This document shows, in pieces, positions 1-7,240 of a stretch of DNA of 8,191 nucleotides. The notes below the pieces were generated by a model. The model saw only the letters and a list, made by a program, of their open reading frames with translations, was not told the DNA's origin and did no database searches. A program made the position numbers and the translations under genes. Numbering within the stretch: position 1 is the stretch's first letter; each line of letters begins with the position of its first letter. The stretch is from F23-B02 sp963632825 (lineage in GTDB: Bacteria > Bacillota > Clostridia > Oscillospirales > Oscillospiraceae). The stretch lies in contig CAVGWF010000063.1 of the NCBI GenBank assembly GCA_963632825.1, forward strand, positions 1 to 8,191, written 5' to 3'.

Positions 1-940
1 ATACCGGACAGCCGCATTCCGGATCAATCGGAAGCTCATCGCGGAAGTACTTCTCGTTTTTTATGTTTATAATACCGTTCCATGTAAAAAGGTGCCCGTG
101 CCGTCCGTTTCTGGCAGGCATTACACAGTCGAAAAAATCAACGCCTCTTGCAACACTCTCAATGATATTGCCCGGAGTTCCGACCCCCATCAGATAGCGC
201 GGCTTGTCTTTAGGCATATACTCCTCAACCGCCGCAATGGTATCGTACATCTCCTGATGGCTCTCCCCTACCGCAAGCCCGCCTATGGCATAGCCCGGAA
301 GGTCAAGCTCGGCAATTTTTTTCATATGCTCTATGCGAATATCGGCGAAGGTCGCCCCCTGATTTATTCCGAACAGCATCTGACCGGGGTTTACCGCATC
401 GTCCATGCTGTTGTACCTGCTCAGGGCTTCCTTGCACCTGACCAGCCACCTGTATGTGCGCGCACATGATTTTTCAACATAATCCTTCGGCGACGGGATC
501 TTTATGCACTCGTCAAACGCCATTGCAATGTCGGAGCCCAGATTTGCCTGAATGCGCATGCTCTCCTCGGGGCCCATAAATATATGTCTGCCGTCAATGT
601 GCGAATTAAATTTTACGCCCTCCTCGCTTATCTTTCGCAGACTTGCGAGTGAAAAAATTTGAAATCCGCCGCTGTCGGTGAGTATGGGACCGTCCCATGT
701 CATGAACTTGTGCAGTCCTCCCATGTCTCTTACGAGCTCATCCCCCGGTCTGAGGTGGAGGTGATATGTATTGGAAAGCTCGACCTGACAGCCGATATCC
801 TTTAAATCAGCAGCCGAAAGAGCGCCCTTTATGGCCGCTGCGGTGCCGACATTCATAAAAACCGGCGTCTGTACGGTGCCGTGCGGAGTTTCGAGCTCTC
901 CGCGGCGCGCTTTATTCTCCTGCTGTTTTAACCTGTACAT
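1..940 (-). CDS. tgt: queuine/preQ1 tRNA-guanine transglycosylase, C-terminus beyond window
   Basis: Exchanges G34 in tRNAs with GUN anticodons (Asp, Asn, His, Tyr) for the queuosine precursor preQ1; cytosolic. Translating the minus strand from ATG at 940 gives 313 codons without a stop up to the window edge. It contains LSNTYHLHLRPG (55-66), the TDSGGFQ motif with the proton-acceptor Asp at 89, MGPEESMRIQANLGSDIAM (122-140), GYAIGGLAVGE (216-226), PRYLMGVGTP (247-256) and FDCVMPARNGRHG (270-282) with the nucleophilic Asp at 271. The zinc-site cysteines begin at 309 and 311 (CGCPV), where the window ends, so roughly the last 60 residues are missing. An AGGAGAG site overlapping the queA stop precedes the start by about 6 nt, and queA ends 10 nt upstream, so the two are co-transcribed. 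Catalytic residue assignment comes from family knowledge. Confidence 0.97.
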   Translation of the reverse strand, partial: MYRLKQQENKARRGELETPHGTVQTPVFMNVGTAAAIKGALSAADLKDIGCQVELSNTYHLHLRPGDELVRDMGGLHKFMTWDGPILTDSGGFQIFSLASLRKISEEGVKFNSHIDGRHIFMGPEESMRIQANLGSDIAMAFDECIKIPSPKDYVEKSCARTYRWLVRCKEALSRYNSMDDAVNPGQMLFGINQGATFADIRIEHMKKIAELDLPGYAIGGLAVGESHQEMYDTIAAVEEYMPKDKPRYLMGVGTPGNIIESVARGVDFFDCVMPARNGRHGHLFTWNGIINIKNEKYFRDELPIDPECGCPV

Positions 941-950
941 CTGCTCTCTC

Positions 951-1973
951 CTATTCTATGAACATTGCATCGCCGAACGAGAAAAATCTGTACTCCTCTT
1001 TGACTGCCTCCTCATAGGCATGCAGCACATTTTCTCTTCCGGCAAGCGCTGAAACGAGCATTATGAGCGTGCTCTCGGGCAGGTGGAAGTTTGTTATCAG
1101 CGCATCAATGCATTTAAAGTCGTACCCCGGATAAATAAAAATATTTGTCCAGCCGGAGGTTTCCTCTATCTCGCCGTTTTTATCCGCAAAGCTCTCGAGC
1201 GTTCGGCATGATGTCGTTCCGACTGCGATGACTCTTCCTCCGGCTCGCTTGGTTTTCGTTATGATCTCCGCGGTCTCAGCCGGCACCATGCAAAATTCAG
1301 AGTGCATTTCATGGTCTTCTATTTTATCCGCTTTGACGGGTCTGAAGGTGCCGAGCCCCACATGGAGCGTTACATAGCAGACACTCACTCCGATATTCTC
1401 TATCTCATTAAGAAGCTCTTTCGTAAAATGAAGTCCGGCTGTAGGTGCTGCTGCACTCCCAAGCTCTCTGGAGTAAACCGTTTGATATCGTTCCGAATCC
1501 TCAAGCTCCTCCTTTATATATGGCGGAAGCGGCATTTTGCCGAGCTTCTCCAGCTTTTCGAGGAATACACCCTCGTAGTGGAATTTAACAACGCGATTAC
1601 CGCCATCGGCAACGCTCATGACCGTCGCGGTGAGCTCACCTTCACCGAAATAAAGCTCTGTACCTGGCTTTGTTTTTCTGCCCGGTCTGCTGAGGCACTC
1701 CCAGAATCCGCCGCCAAGGTCGCGCAGCAAAACAAGCTCGACCGAGCCGCCGGTACTGCGTGAGCCGATAAGCCGCGCCGGAAGCACGCGTGAATCGTTG
1801 AGCACGAGGCAGTCGCCCTTTTTCAGATACTTAACTATATCGTGAAAATGGCAATGTTCGATCGCGCCGGTAGTTTTGTCAAGGTGCAGGAGCCTTGACG
1901 AATCGCGCTTTTCAAGCGGGGTCTGCGCGATAAGTCTCTCAGGCAGGTAAAAATCAAAATCCGATTTGTTCAT
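951..1973 (-). CDS. queA: S-adenosylmethionine:tRNA ribosyltransferase-isomerase
   Basis: Transfers and isomerises the ribosyl part of S-adenosylmethionine onto preQ1 at tRNA position 34, giving epoxyqueuosine, the step after Tgt. The 340-residue length is normal for the family. Diagnostic segments are the N-terminus DFDFYLPERLIAQTPLEKRD (5-24), LVLNDSRVLPARL (57-69), GKMPLPPYI (145-153), RYQTVYSRELGSAAAPTAGL (162-181) running into HFT, TLHVGLGTFRPV (202-213), HEMHSEF (221-227) and ALITNFHLPESTLIMLVSA (291-309). The ATG at 1973 is preceded by CGGAG about 10 nt upstream, and a well-formed promoter lies just beyond it. It is the first gene of a queA-tgt operon; its TAG stop forms part of the tgt ribosome binding site. 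Complete, with no sign of damage. Confidence 0.98.
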   Translation of the reverse strand: MNKSDFDFYLPERLIAQTPLEKRDSSRLLHLDKTTGAIEHCHFHDIVKYLKKGDCLVLNDSRVLPARLIGSRSTGGSVELVLLRDLGGGFWECLSRPGRKTKPGTELYFGEGELTATVMSVADGGNRVVKFHYEGVFLEKLEKLGKMPLPPYIKEELEDSERYQTVYSRELGSAAAPTAGLHFTKELLNEIENIGVSVCYVTLHVGLGTFRPVKADKIEDHEMHSEFCMVPAETAEIITKTKRAGGRVIAVGTTSCRTLESFADKNGEIEETSGWTNIFIYPGYDFKCIDALITNFHLPESTLIMLVSALAGRENVLHAYEEAVKEEYRFFSFGDAMFIE

Positions 1974-2015
1974 TCCGTTTATACTCCGTAAGTAAAGATA
2001 CCAATGTGCCCGTAC

Positions 2016-2044
2016 ATTATAATATAGATGCCGTTTAAATTCAA
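2016..2044 (-). promoter_or_regulatory. sigma-A-type promoter for queA-tgt
   Basis: Minus strand: TTGAAT at 2044-2039, a 17-nt spacer, and a consensus TATAAT at 2021-2016. Transcription would start near 2009, giving a leader of about 36 nt before the queA ATG. The -10 lies within ATTATAAT, which also reads TATAAT on the plus strand at 2018-2023, but I find no matching plus-strand -35 there. The dapA promoter therefore remains unassigned. Confidence 0.7.
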
Positions 2045-2109
2045 TATTTATGTCATGTAAGCAGTTGTGTGAGCATATTTATATTCGAGCACTGTATTGG
2101 AGGGATATT

Positions 2110-3006
2110 ATGTTCAAAACGCCTGTATTCAAAGGATCCTGTACCGCGATCGTTACTCCTTTTTCAGACAGCCGAATAGACTATGAGCGCATGAAAGACC
2201 TCATTGACTATCAATACGACAACGGAACCGCAGCAATAGTAGTCTGCGGAACTACCGGTGAAAATGCCACGATGAGTCGATACGAGCACGAGGAGCTCAT
2301 AGAATTTGTGTGCCGGTATAACGATCACCGCATGAAGATAATCGCAGGCATAGGCAGCAACGATTCTGTCAAGGCGCTCAATTTCGCAAAATGTGCGCTC
2401 AGATGCGATGCCGATGGCGTGCTTATGGTGACTCCGTACTATAATAAAGCAACTCAGGATGGGCTGATCAAGCACTTTACATATGTTGCGGATCGGATAG
2501 ATCTTCCGATGATAGTATACAATGTCCCGTCAAGAACAAGCATAGGAATAAAGCTTGAAACCTACAGACAGCTTGCACAGCATCCGAATATAAACGGTAT
2601 AAAGGAGGCATCCGGAGACTTCAGTCTATTCGCTGCGACGAGAGCAGAGTGCGGGAATGATCTGTATGTCTGGAGCGGAAACGATGACAACACCGTACCG
2701 ATGATGGCGCTCGGCGCGCTCGGCGTTATTTCCGTTGCATCCAATGTTGTTCCCGCCGCCGTAGCAAAGCTCTGCTCTCTGTGTCTCGACGGTGATTTTG
2801 CTCAGGCGCAGCAATTGTATTTCAAGTATTCAAGGCTGTTTTCTGATCTTTTCATCGAGACTAATCCAATACCGGTAAAGGCGGCCATGGAGCTCATAGG
2901 CATGGGCTGCGGGAAGCTCAGGCTACCCCTGACCGACATTTCTCCGGAGCATTTAGAGAAGCTCAGAAGCTCCATGCGGGAGTGCGGGATAGGAATAAAG
3001 GCTTAA
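2110..3006 (+). CDS. dapA: 4-hydroxy-tetrahydrodipicolinate synthase
   Basis: Condenses pyruvate with aspartate-4-semialdehyde, the first committed step to diaminopimelate (cell wall) and lysine; a cytosolic TIM-barrel lyase. From ATG at 2110 the product is 298 residues, the usual family length. The active site is present: GTTGE with Thr48/Thr49, Tyr111 in TPYYNK, Tyr137 in YNVPSRT with substrate-binding Arg142, and the Schiff-base Lys165 in GIKEASGD. The start is set by GGAGGG at 2099-2104, 5 nt upstream; an in-frame ATG at 2050 would add 20 residues unlike the family and lacks a good site. At the E. coli lysine-inhibition site, His53 and Glu84 align by eye with Arg57 and Lys88, so lysine feedback is probably weak or absent (inference). 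The gene stands alone: queA diverges upstream and a terminator follows 2 nt after the stop. Confidence 0.97.
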   Translation: MFKTPVFKGSCTAIVTPFSDSRIDYERMKDLIDYQYDNGTAAIVVCGTTGENATMSRYEHEELIEFVCRYNDHRMKIIAGIGSNDSVKALNFAKCALRCDADGVLMVTPYYNKATQDGLIKHFTYVADRIDLPMIVYNVPSRTSIGIKLETYRQLAQHPNINGIKEASGDFSLFAATRAECGNDLYVWSGNDDNTVPMMALGALGVISVASNVVPAAVAKLCSLCLDGDFAQAQQLYFKYSRLFSDLFIETNPIPVKAAMELIGMGCGKLRLPLTDISPEHLEKLRSSMRECGIGIKA

Positions 3007-3008
3007 CG

Positions 3009-3048
3009 AAATATTGAAGGCATTGGACAGCCAATGCCTTCAATATTT
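3009..3048. terminator. long perfect hairpin, shared terminator of convergent genes
   Basis: An 18-bp perfect inverted repeat (left arm 3009-3026, right arm 3031-3048) with loop ACAG fills the gap between the dapA stop and the stop of the convergent UPF0340 gene at 3050. The outer arm is AAATATT/AATATTT, giving a U-rich 3' flank in either direction but no long T tract. Position and symmetry favour a bidirectional terminator. Confidence 0.8.
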
Positions 3049-3049
3049 G

Positions 3050-3592
3050 TTATTCCGGATAATGAGCTCTTGCGCCGCCTATGAGCTTAGGTCTTGTGTA
3101 CGCCGCGTTTACGAGCGCGCTGCCGATCTGCTTGACCGAAAGTCTGAGCGGAACCGCAACATCCTTAAGGTGCATTCCTATCAGAGTGCAGCCGATATCA
3201 AGCCCCGCATTGGCTTTTACATGCTCTACCATTACCGGATCCGGCATAAGCTCGTATACCGCGGCGGCAAATGAACCGCCGGCCTTAGGAATCGGGCGAA
3301 CGCATACCTCATCGAGCATATACTTATCGGCGGCCTCACGGCTCACAACAAGTGCCCGGTTGAGGTGCTCGCAGCACTGTGCCGCAAGGTATATTCCCTT
3401 TTCGTCAAGCACCTGCAGAACCGTCTGCGCGACCGCGGCGCCGGTCTCCGGTGATGACCCCTTGCCTATGTGCTCCCCTAAAATTTCACTTGAAGAGCAG
3501 CCGACTACAAGCATCGAGCCCTTTTTCAGACCTGCTCTGTCAACAAGCTCCTCAACGGCTTTTTTTGTTTCGGCTTTTATCTGTTCGTACAT
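3050..3592 (-). CDS. UPF0340 family protein (YwlG-like, TIGR01440/DUF436)
   Basis: Conserved cytosolic protein of unknown function, widespread in Firmicutes. From ATG at 3592 it has 180 residues, matching Bacillus subtilis YwlG in length. Recognised family blocks are VVGCSSSEILGEHIG (29-43), QCCEHLNRALVV (72-83), PKAGGSFA, GMHLKDVAVP and the C-terminal TRPKLIGGARAHY. The paired cysteines and the His in QCCEHLNRA look like a possible catalytic or metal-binding site, but this is not established. AGGAG lies 9 nt before this start. Upstream in-frame ATGs at 3622 and 3601 would overlap or precede that site and are less likely. No signal peptide or membrane segment. It appears monocistronic, with its own divergent promoter at 3613-3641. 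Confidence 0.93.
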   Translation of the reverse strand: MYEQIKAETKKAVEELVDRAGLKKGSMLVVGCSSSEILGEHIGKGSSPETGAAVAQTVLQVLDEKGIYLAAQCCEHLNRALVVSREAADKYMLDEVCVRPIPKAGGSFAAAVYELMPDPVMVEHVKANAGLDIGCTLIGMHLKDVAVPLRLSVKQIGSALVNAAYTRPKLIGGARAHYPE

Positions 3593-3612
3593 AAAAATCA
3601 TCTCCTGTGCAG

Positions 3613-3641
3613 ATAGTACCACATTTCTATGAATTTGACAA
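3613..3641 (-). promoter_or_regulatory. promoter for the UPF0340 gene
   Basis: Minus strand: TTGTCA at 3641-3636 (5 of 6 to consensus), exactly 17 nt, then TACTAT at 3618-3613 (4 of 6). Its -35 shares five base pairs with the -35 of the oppositely directed lipoprotein promoter. The leader would be roughly 15 nt, just enough to hold the AGGAG site. Confidence 0.55.
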
Positions 3642-3663
3642 TAAGACCGTTAAAGAGTATAAT
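3635..3663 (+). promoter_or_regulatory. perfect-consensus sigma-A promoter for the DUF3048 lipoprotein
   Basis: TTGACA at 3635-3640, a 17-nt spacer, and TATAAT at 3658-3663: both hexamers and the spacing are consensus. Start of transcription is expected near 3670, about 38 nt before the proposed TTG start codon. Confidence 0.85.
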
Positions 3664-3707
3664 TGACCTGCTCATAAGCAAATTTACAATATGTGAGGTG
3701 TTTCGAT

Positions 3708-4778
3708 TTGAAACGACTAATTGCACTTGTTCTCTCAATGCTCATGGTCCTGTGCCTGTTTACGGGATGCGGCAAAGATGAGGACGATCCCGACGCTCCC
3801 GGCGTCAATGAAGACGGTCTTAACAGCCACGAGACCGCGAGCGGTCCTGTCAATCCTCTGACAGGTGAGGCAGTCAGTGAGGATATAAGTGATCTTCGCC
3901 CATACTGTGTTATGATAAATAACCATCCCGATGCCCGTCCCGCAGTCGGTCTTTCTCAGGCTTCCATTATATATGAGGCTCTTGCTGAGGGCGGTATCAC
4001 CCGTATGATGGCGGTATTTAACGATGTTGACGGTATAACCATCGGCTCACTGCGCAGTGCAAGACCCTACTATATCAGCATGGCTCAGGCCTACGATGCG
4101 ATATACATCCACGCAGGCGGCAGTGAGCAGGCATATTCGGACATCAAATCTCTCGGCATTGACAACATGGACGGTGTCCGCGGCTCCCGCGCAGGCGAGG
4201 CATCCAGCTACTACCGCGACAAGACCCGTCTGAGCGAGGGCAAGAATGTTGAGCACACGCTTTTTGCCGACGGCAGCAAGCTTGCAGAATTTGCTGCAAA
4301 CAACTATGATCTCAAGCATTCCTCGGACTATGATACGACCTACGGTCTTCACTTTGCAGAGGACGCTGTTTCCCAGTGCACCGCCGGCAGCGCTGCCGAC
4401 TTCACCGTGCCTTACGGCTACTACAAGACAAACTTCAAGTATGATGCCGAGAAAAAGTGCTACAACGCGTACATCAGCGGCAGTGAGTACATAGACGGCG
4501 GAAACAACAGCTCGATAGACCTTGCAAATGTCATCGTTCTGAACATCCCGACCAAGACCATCGACAGCTACGGCCGTCAGGCAATGGAGCTCACCGGCTC
4601 CGGCTCCGGCTACTTCTTCACGGGCGGTCAGTATGTCGAAATAAACTGGACCCGCGCCGACCGCGCCGACAACTTCCATTACGCTCTCAAGGACGGCACC
4701 GCCCTCAACCTCAGCGTCGGCAAGACCTGGATCAGCATTGCTCCGCTCGACAGCACGGACGGAATTGCTTTTAACTGA
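3708..4778 (+). CDS. DUF3048 domain lipoprotein (YerB-like)
   Basis: Predicted extracytoplasmic lipoprotein of unknown function. From a TTG start the product has 356 residues: MKRLIALVLSMLMVLCLFTG then Cys21, a typical lipoprotein signal peptide with lipobox FTGC. An acidic linker follows (KDEDDPD...), then a DUF3048 N-terminal domain starting near NPLTGEAV and carrying YCVMINNHPDARP, GLSQASIIYEALAEGGITR, GSLRSARPYYI and YDAIYIHAGGSEQAY. The C-terminal domain contains GYFFTGGQYVEINWTR and LNLSVGKTWISIAPLD. The TTG at 3708 is chosen because GAGGTG (3695-3700) sits 7 nt upstream and the signal peptide begins with MKR; a GTG at 3693 is in frame but overlaps that site. It is a single gene between a consensus promoter and a strong terminator. 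The domain call is confident; the role in the envelope is unknown. Confidence 0.93.
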   Translation: MKRLIALVLSMLMVLCLFTGCGKDEDDPDAPGVNEDGLNSHETASGPVNPLTGEAVSEDISDLRPYCVMINNHPDARPAVGLSQASIIYEALAEGGITRMMAVFNDVDGITIGSLRSARPYYISMAQAYDAIYIHAGGSEQAYSDIKSLGIDNMDGVRGSRAGEASSYYRDKTRLSEGKNVEHTLFADGSKLAEFAANNYDLKHSSDYDTTYGLHFAEDAVSQCTAGSAADFTVPYGYYKTNFKYDAEKKCYNAYISGSEYIDGGNNSSIDLANVIVLNIPTKTIDSYGRQAMELTGSGSGYFFTGGQYVEINWTRADRADNFHYALKDGTALNLSVGKTWISIAPLDSTDGIAFN

Positions 4779-4797
4779 AACTGAATATCAAAAATCG

Positions 4798-4828
4798 GCA
4801 CCGCAGGGATTACCTGCGGTGCGTTTTT
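4798..4828. terminator. bidirectional rho-independent terminator
   Basis: A 10-bp GC-rich stem (GCACCGCAGG at 4798-4807 with its complement at 4813-4822) and loop GATTA is followed on the plus strand by G and five Ts (4824-4828). On the minus strand it is followed by CGATTTTTG. It sits between the convergent stops of the lipoprotein gene (4778) and the 219-residue membrane protein gene (4844), so it should end both transcripts. Confidence 0.92.
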
Positions 4829-4843
4829 GTTGTTGCGGTTTAA

Positions 4844-5503
4844 TCAAAGCAGAGTTAATCCTTCTCGGCAGAAATAGCCGTCAGCAGTATAATGAAACTC
4901 CTGCCCCCAGACATTGTTGTCGATATCGCCAAAGGCAAAATACAGTTTTTCCGGCATACCATCTCTTAGCTTGCAGTCACTTTCATCAACGGCAAAAATG
5001 TTTTGTGCAGCGGCTCCTACAGAGAACTGTCTTTTAAATTCTTTGCCGCCGTTGATAACTCGTGCAAAGGGTTCTGTAAACAGATACACATCAAGAGCTG
5101 CATACTTGCCATTGTTTCTGATGGTCAGTTTAAATATTCTCTCCCCGCAGGGCTCAACTTCGATATGCAAGGATGGGCGCACGGTGCTTCTGCGCTTTTC
5201 GCTCTCACGCTCCGCCTCGGCTTCTGCCGCCCTTTTACCCTGAACCAAGGCGATTGCCGCCACAAATAATGACATAAGTCCGGTGAAAACCGCCCCTGCG
5301 TATGCAAGGAATTCATCAGCAGATATCCCTCCGCAGGAATTACCGCGCAGGCAAAGGCTGTAAATAAGCCAAGTACCCAAGGGCAGCAAAACAATGGCGA
5401 GACATAAGGCAATCAGAACACCCTTTAGATGTTCCTCAATAAATCCTACCAAATGTTCTATCGCATCAATCTCATCGGCTTTTCGCCGAGTGGTTTTCTT
5501 CAT
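4844..5503 (-). CDS. two-helix membrane protein with C-terminal beta-rich domain, unknown function
   Basis: I do not recognise a named family. The 219-residue product has a basic N-terminus (MKKTTRRK), membrane helices at about 28-51 (GVLIALCLAIVLLPLGTW...) and 65-88 (FLAYAGAVFTGLMSLFVAA...), a charged, probably helical linker (89-108, KRAAEAEAERESEKRR) and a soluble domain from about 109. That domain starts RPSLHIEVEP and includes LTIRNNGKYAALDVYLF, which suggests a beta-sandwich. By the positive-inside rule both ends would be cytoplasmic (inference). The start at 5503 forms an ATGA overlap with the stop of the preceding gene, implying translational coupling; an ATG at 5521 is possible but has no ribosome site. 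It is the last gene of a three-gene operon and ends at the terminator at 4798-4828. Confidence 0.8.
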   Translation of the reverse strand: MKKTTRRKADEIDAIEHLVGFIEEHLKGVLIALCLAIVLLPLGTWLIYSLCLRGNSCGGISADEFLAYAGAVFTGLMSLFVAAIALVQGKRAAEAEAERESEKRRSTVRPSLHIEVEPCGERIFKLTIRNNGKYAALDVYLFTEPFARVINGGKEFKRQFSVGAAAQNIFAVDESDCKLRDGMPEKLYFAFGDIDNNVWGQEFHYTADGYFCREGLTLL

Positions 5504-7230
5504 GAGCCCAGATCGATCCACATAGCGGGACGCACAGCATAAGTGTCGAAGTTGACATAGGAGCCGGAGTCATCGACAGAGCCGAAGCTGAAATTGAGGA
5601 CAATTGCTGCGTAGTCCTGATGGTAGCCGGACGACCGCAGCCACCAGCAGTTGCCGCTGCCGCTTTCAGAAGCTCCATTGGCAACTGCATAGGCCGTTGG
5701 TTTGCACTGCCGCGCACTGGATGACGAGAAATATTTATTTGCCTCGTCAATGCTCAGCAGGAAAACCTTGTCCGTCGTTGCATTACCGGGGTCTGTATCA
5801 TATTCCGGGTTTTTATCCGCCGTGACTGTCGTTTGCGCTATTGCCGCCTGTTCCGATGAGCTGAAGGCACTATTGAGGAATGTCTCGTTGAGCCATGCGC
5901 GCAGAGTGCAGGATTCCCATGTTACATCAGTTCTTGCAATGTTGTATTGTTGACAATCGAGACCATATTTGCTGATAACAAGAACTCTGTTATTCTCATT
6001 GGCGAGCACCTGCCATTCGATTTTTTCTTTGCCGTTGGATGTGTCGTTATCCTGCTCGTATGTGCCGAAATACACGGTGTCTCCGACTTCGGCTACTTTC
6101 AGCATTTCCATATAATGCTGCTCATAAACACTCTTTGCTTTTTCAGCGCTGTCCTTATATCCATTCAATGCATCAAGCGCAGCAATTGCTTCCGTATATT
6201 TGCCGCTCTCAATGAGCGCAACAGCCGCTCTGTATTTGCACTCAGAAATCTTGTCAGCACTGTCCTTATACCCATTCATCGCCTCAAATGCCGCGATTGC
6301 TTCCTCATATTTTCCGCTTTCAAGCAGCTCAACAGCCGCTTTGTATTTGCACTCAGAAATCTTGTCAGCACTGTCCTTGTACCCGTCCATCGCTTTAAAT
6401 GCGGTAATCGCTTCTTCATATTTGCCGCTGTTCATGAGGTCAACAGCAGCGTTGTAATTGCTGTTTGGTATAACGATTTTGGTCACAACAAGTACAATCG
6501 CAATAACCGCAATAACTGCCGGAATTGCTATTGACAACAGCTTTTTAGTCTTTTTCGCTGCCTTTTCGGCTGCTATGCGTTTTGCTTCGGCAGCCCTTCT
6601 TTCCTCCTCAAGGCGGGCGGCGCACCTTTCCCTGAGCTTTGAAATATCCGCATTTTCCATTGCGGACAGGGATTTTCCACAGCAATGGCAGGTGCTCTCC
6701 CCTGCTCTGTTGGCGGCGCCGCAGGTGCAGAACCACAGATCCTTTTCGCGGCGCAGCTCGACCGCTGCGGCTTGGTTTATATCCATTCTGTACTGCTTGA
6801 GCAGCTCAGCATCGTCGGAAAGCAGAGGTACCTGCACGGGCAGAGGCTCCCAGCTCAGACCGTTGGGCGCCGCCCAAACGGAATTATCGGCGAAGGCGGC
6901 CTCGAGCACCCTGACCTCAAATGCACGCGTGTTTGCACTCGGCAGCGCTACCGCGGCTTTCTGTCCGAACTCCGCGTCGCGCCCGATGTTCATATCAAGA
7001 TACTGATGCACGGTCGGAGCTCCGATAGTCCTGCCGACCGTATCCTTTGCCGTAACGCTGACTGTCAGCGCCTTTATGATTTTGGGTGATATGCTTTTAA
7101 ATTTAAGCTGTGCAAGCACATTGCCGCCCACGCTGTCCATCAGCAGCGCACCGGCTTCTATTATAACCGGACTGCCCTCGGCATACAGCGGTTTTTCCAG
7201 TGAAAACAGCCTTGTATATCTTTCTGCCAT
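5500..7230 (-). CDS. zinc-ribbon, single-helix membrane protein with three repeats and DUF6273 domain
   Basis: 576 residues, function unknown. In order: an N-terminal beta-rich domain (1-135) beginning RYTRLFSLEKPLYAEGSP and ending near FADNSVW; a zinc ribbon at 165-186 with Cys168, Cys170, Cys181 and Cys184 (plus Cys183); a charged helix, probably coiled coil (196-230); one membrane helix (231-254); three TPR-like 37-residue repeats (259-368) each containing GYKDSA; and a DUF6273 domain (380-576) with VGDTVYFGTYEQ, IEWQVLA, VTWESCTLRAWLNETFLNSAF, KVFLLSIDEANKYF, CWWLRSSG and VRPAMWIDL. Lysines before the helix predict a cytoplasmic zinc ribbon and extracytoplasmic repeats and DUF6273. The ATG at 7230 follows AAGGAG by 6 nt; that site overlaps the upstream gene's stop 10 nt away. 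It is the middle gene of the operon and overlaps the next by ATGA. Domain order is clear; the role could be envelope sensing or ligand binding (inference). Confidence 0.9.
   Translation of the reverse strand: MAERYTRLFSLEKPLYAEGSPVIIEAGALLMDSVGGNVLAQLKFKSISPKIIKALTVSVTAKDTVGRTIGAPTVHQYLDMNIGRDAEFGQKAAVALPSANTRAFEVRVLEAAFADNSVWAAPNGLSWEPLPVQVPLLSDDAELLKQYRMDINQAAAVELRREKDLWFCTCGAANRAGESTCHCCGKSLSAMENADISKLRERCAARLEEERRAAEAKRIAAEKAAKKTKKLLSIAIPAVIAVIAIVLVVTKIVIPNSNYNAAVDLMNSGKYEEAITAFKAMDGYKDSADKISECKYKAAVELLESGKYEEAIAAFEAMNGYKDSADKISECKYRAAVALIESGKYTEAIAALDALNGYKDSAEKAKSVYEQHYMEMLKVAEVGDTVYFGTYEQDNDTSNGKEKIEWQVLANENNRVLVISKYGLDCQQYNIARTDVTWESCTLRAWLNETFLNSAFSSSEQAAIAQTTVTADKNPEYDTDPGNATTDKVFLLSIDEANKYFSSSSARQCKPTAYAVANGASESGSGNCWWLRSSGYHQDYAAIVLNFSFGSVDDSGSYVNFDTYAVRPAMWIDLGS
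6127..6456 (-). repeat. three tandem 111-bp coding repeats (37 residues each)
   Basis: In-frame units at 6456-6346, 6345-6235 and 6234-6127 of the 576-residue membrane protein gene. Each encodes YxAAVxLxxSGKYxEAIxA followed by the GYKDSA turn, resembling a TPR helix pair. Units 1 and 2 match at 30 of 37 residues, with the last 13 residues (GYKDSADKISECK) identical. At DNA level a 37-nt stretch is identical at 6231-6267 and 6342-6378. Unit 3 is one residue shorter and more diverged. Confidence 0.92.
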
Positions 7231-7240
7231 TGCCGTCTCC

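Noticed and set aside
1302..1763. 153-codon plus-strand frame
   Set aside because: Antisense to conserved queA sequence; the translation resembles no protein.
2050..2109. Upstream ATG extending dapA by 20 residues
   Set aside because: No ribosome site before it and the extra residues do not match the family, whereas GGAGGG is well placed for the ATG at 2110.
1974..2109. Possible lysine or preQ1 riboswitch between queA and dapA
   Set aside because: The leaders are short and I see no aptamer-like stem architecture; the mapped promoter leaves only about 36 nt before queA.
3081..3632. 183-codon plus-strand frame, Ser/Thr-rich
   Set aside because: Antisense to the UPF0340 gene, which matches a known family end to end.
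4047..4679. 210-codon open frame on the minus strand, antisense to the lipoprotein gene
   Set aside because: Low-complexity Val/Ala-rich translation, no ribosome site, and it lies fully inside the well-supported DUF3048 gene; a frame shadow of its codon bias.
5947..6534. 195-codon plus-strand frame with internal repeats
   Set aside because: Its repeats are the antisense image of the 37-residue repeats in the minus-strand gene; no ribosome site or recognisable protein.
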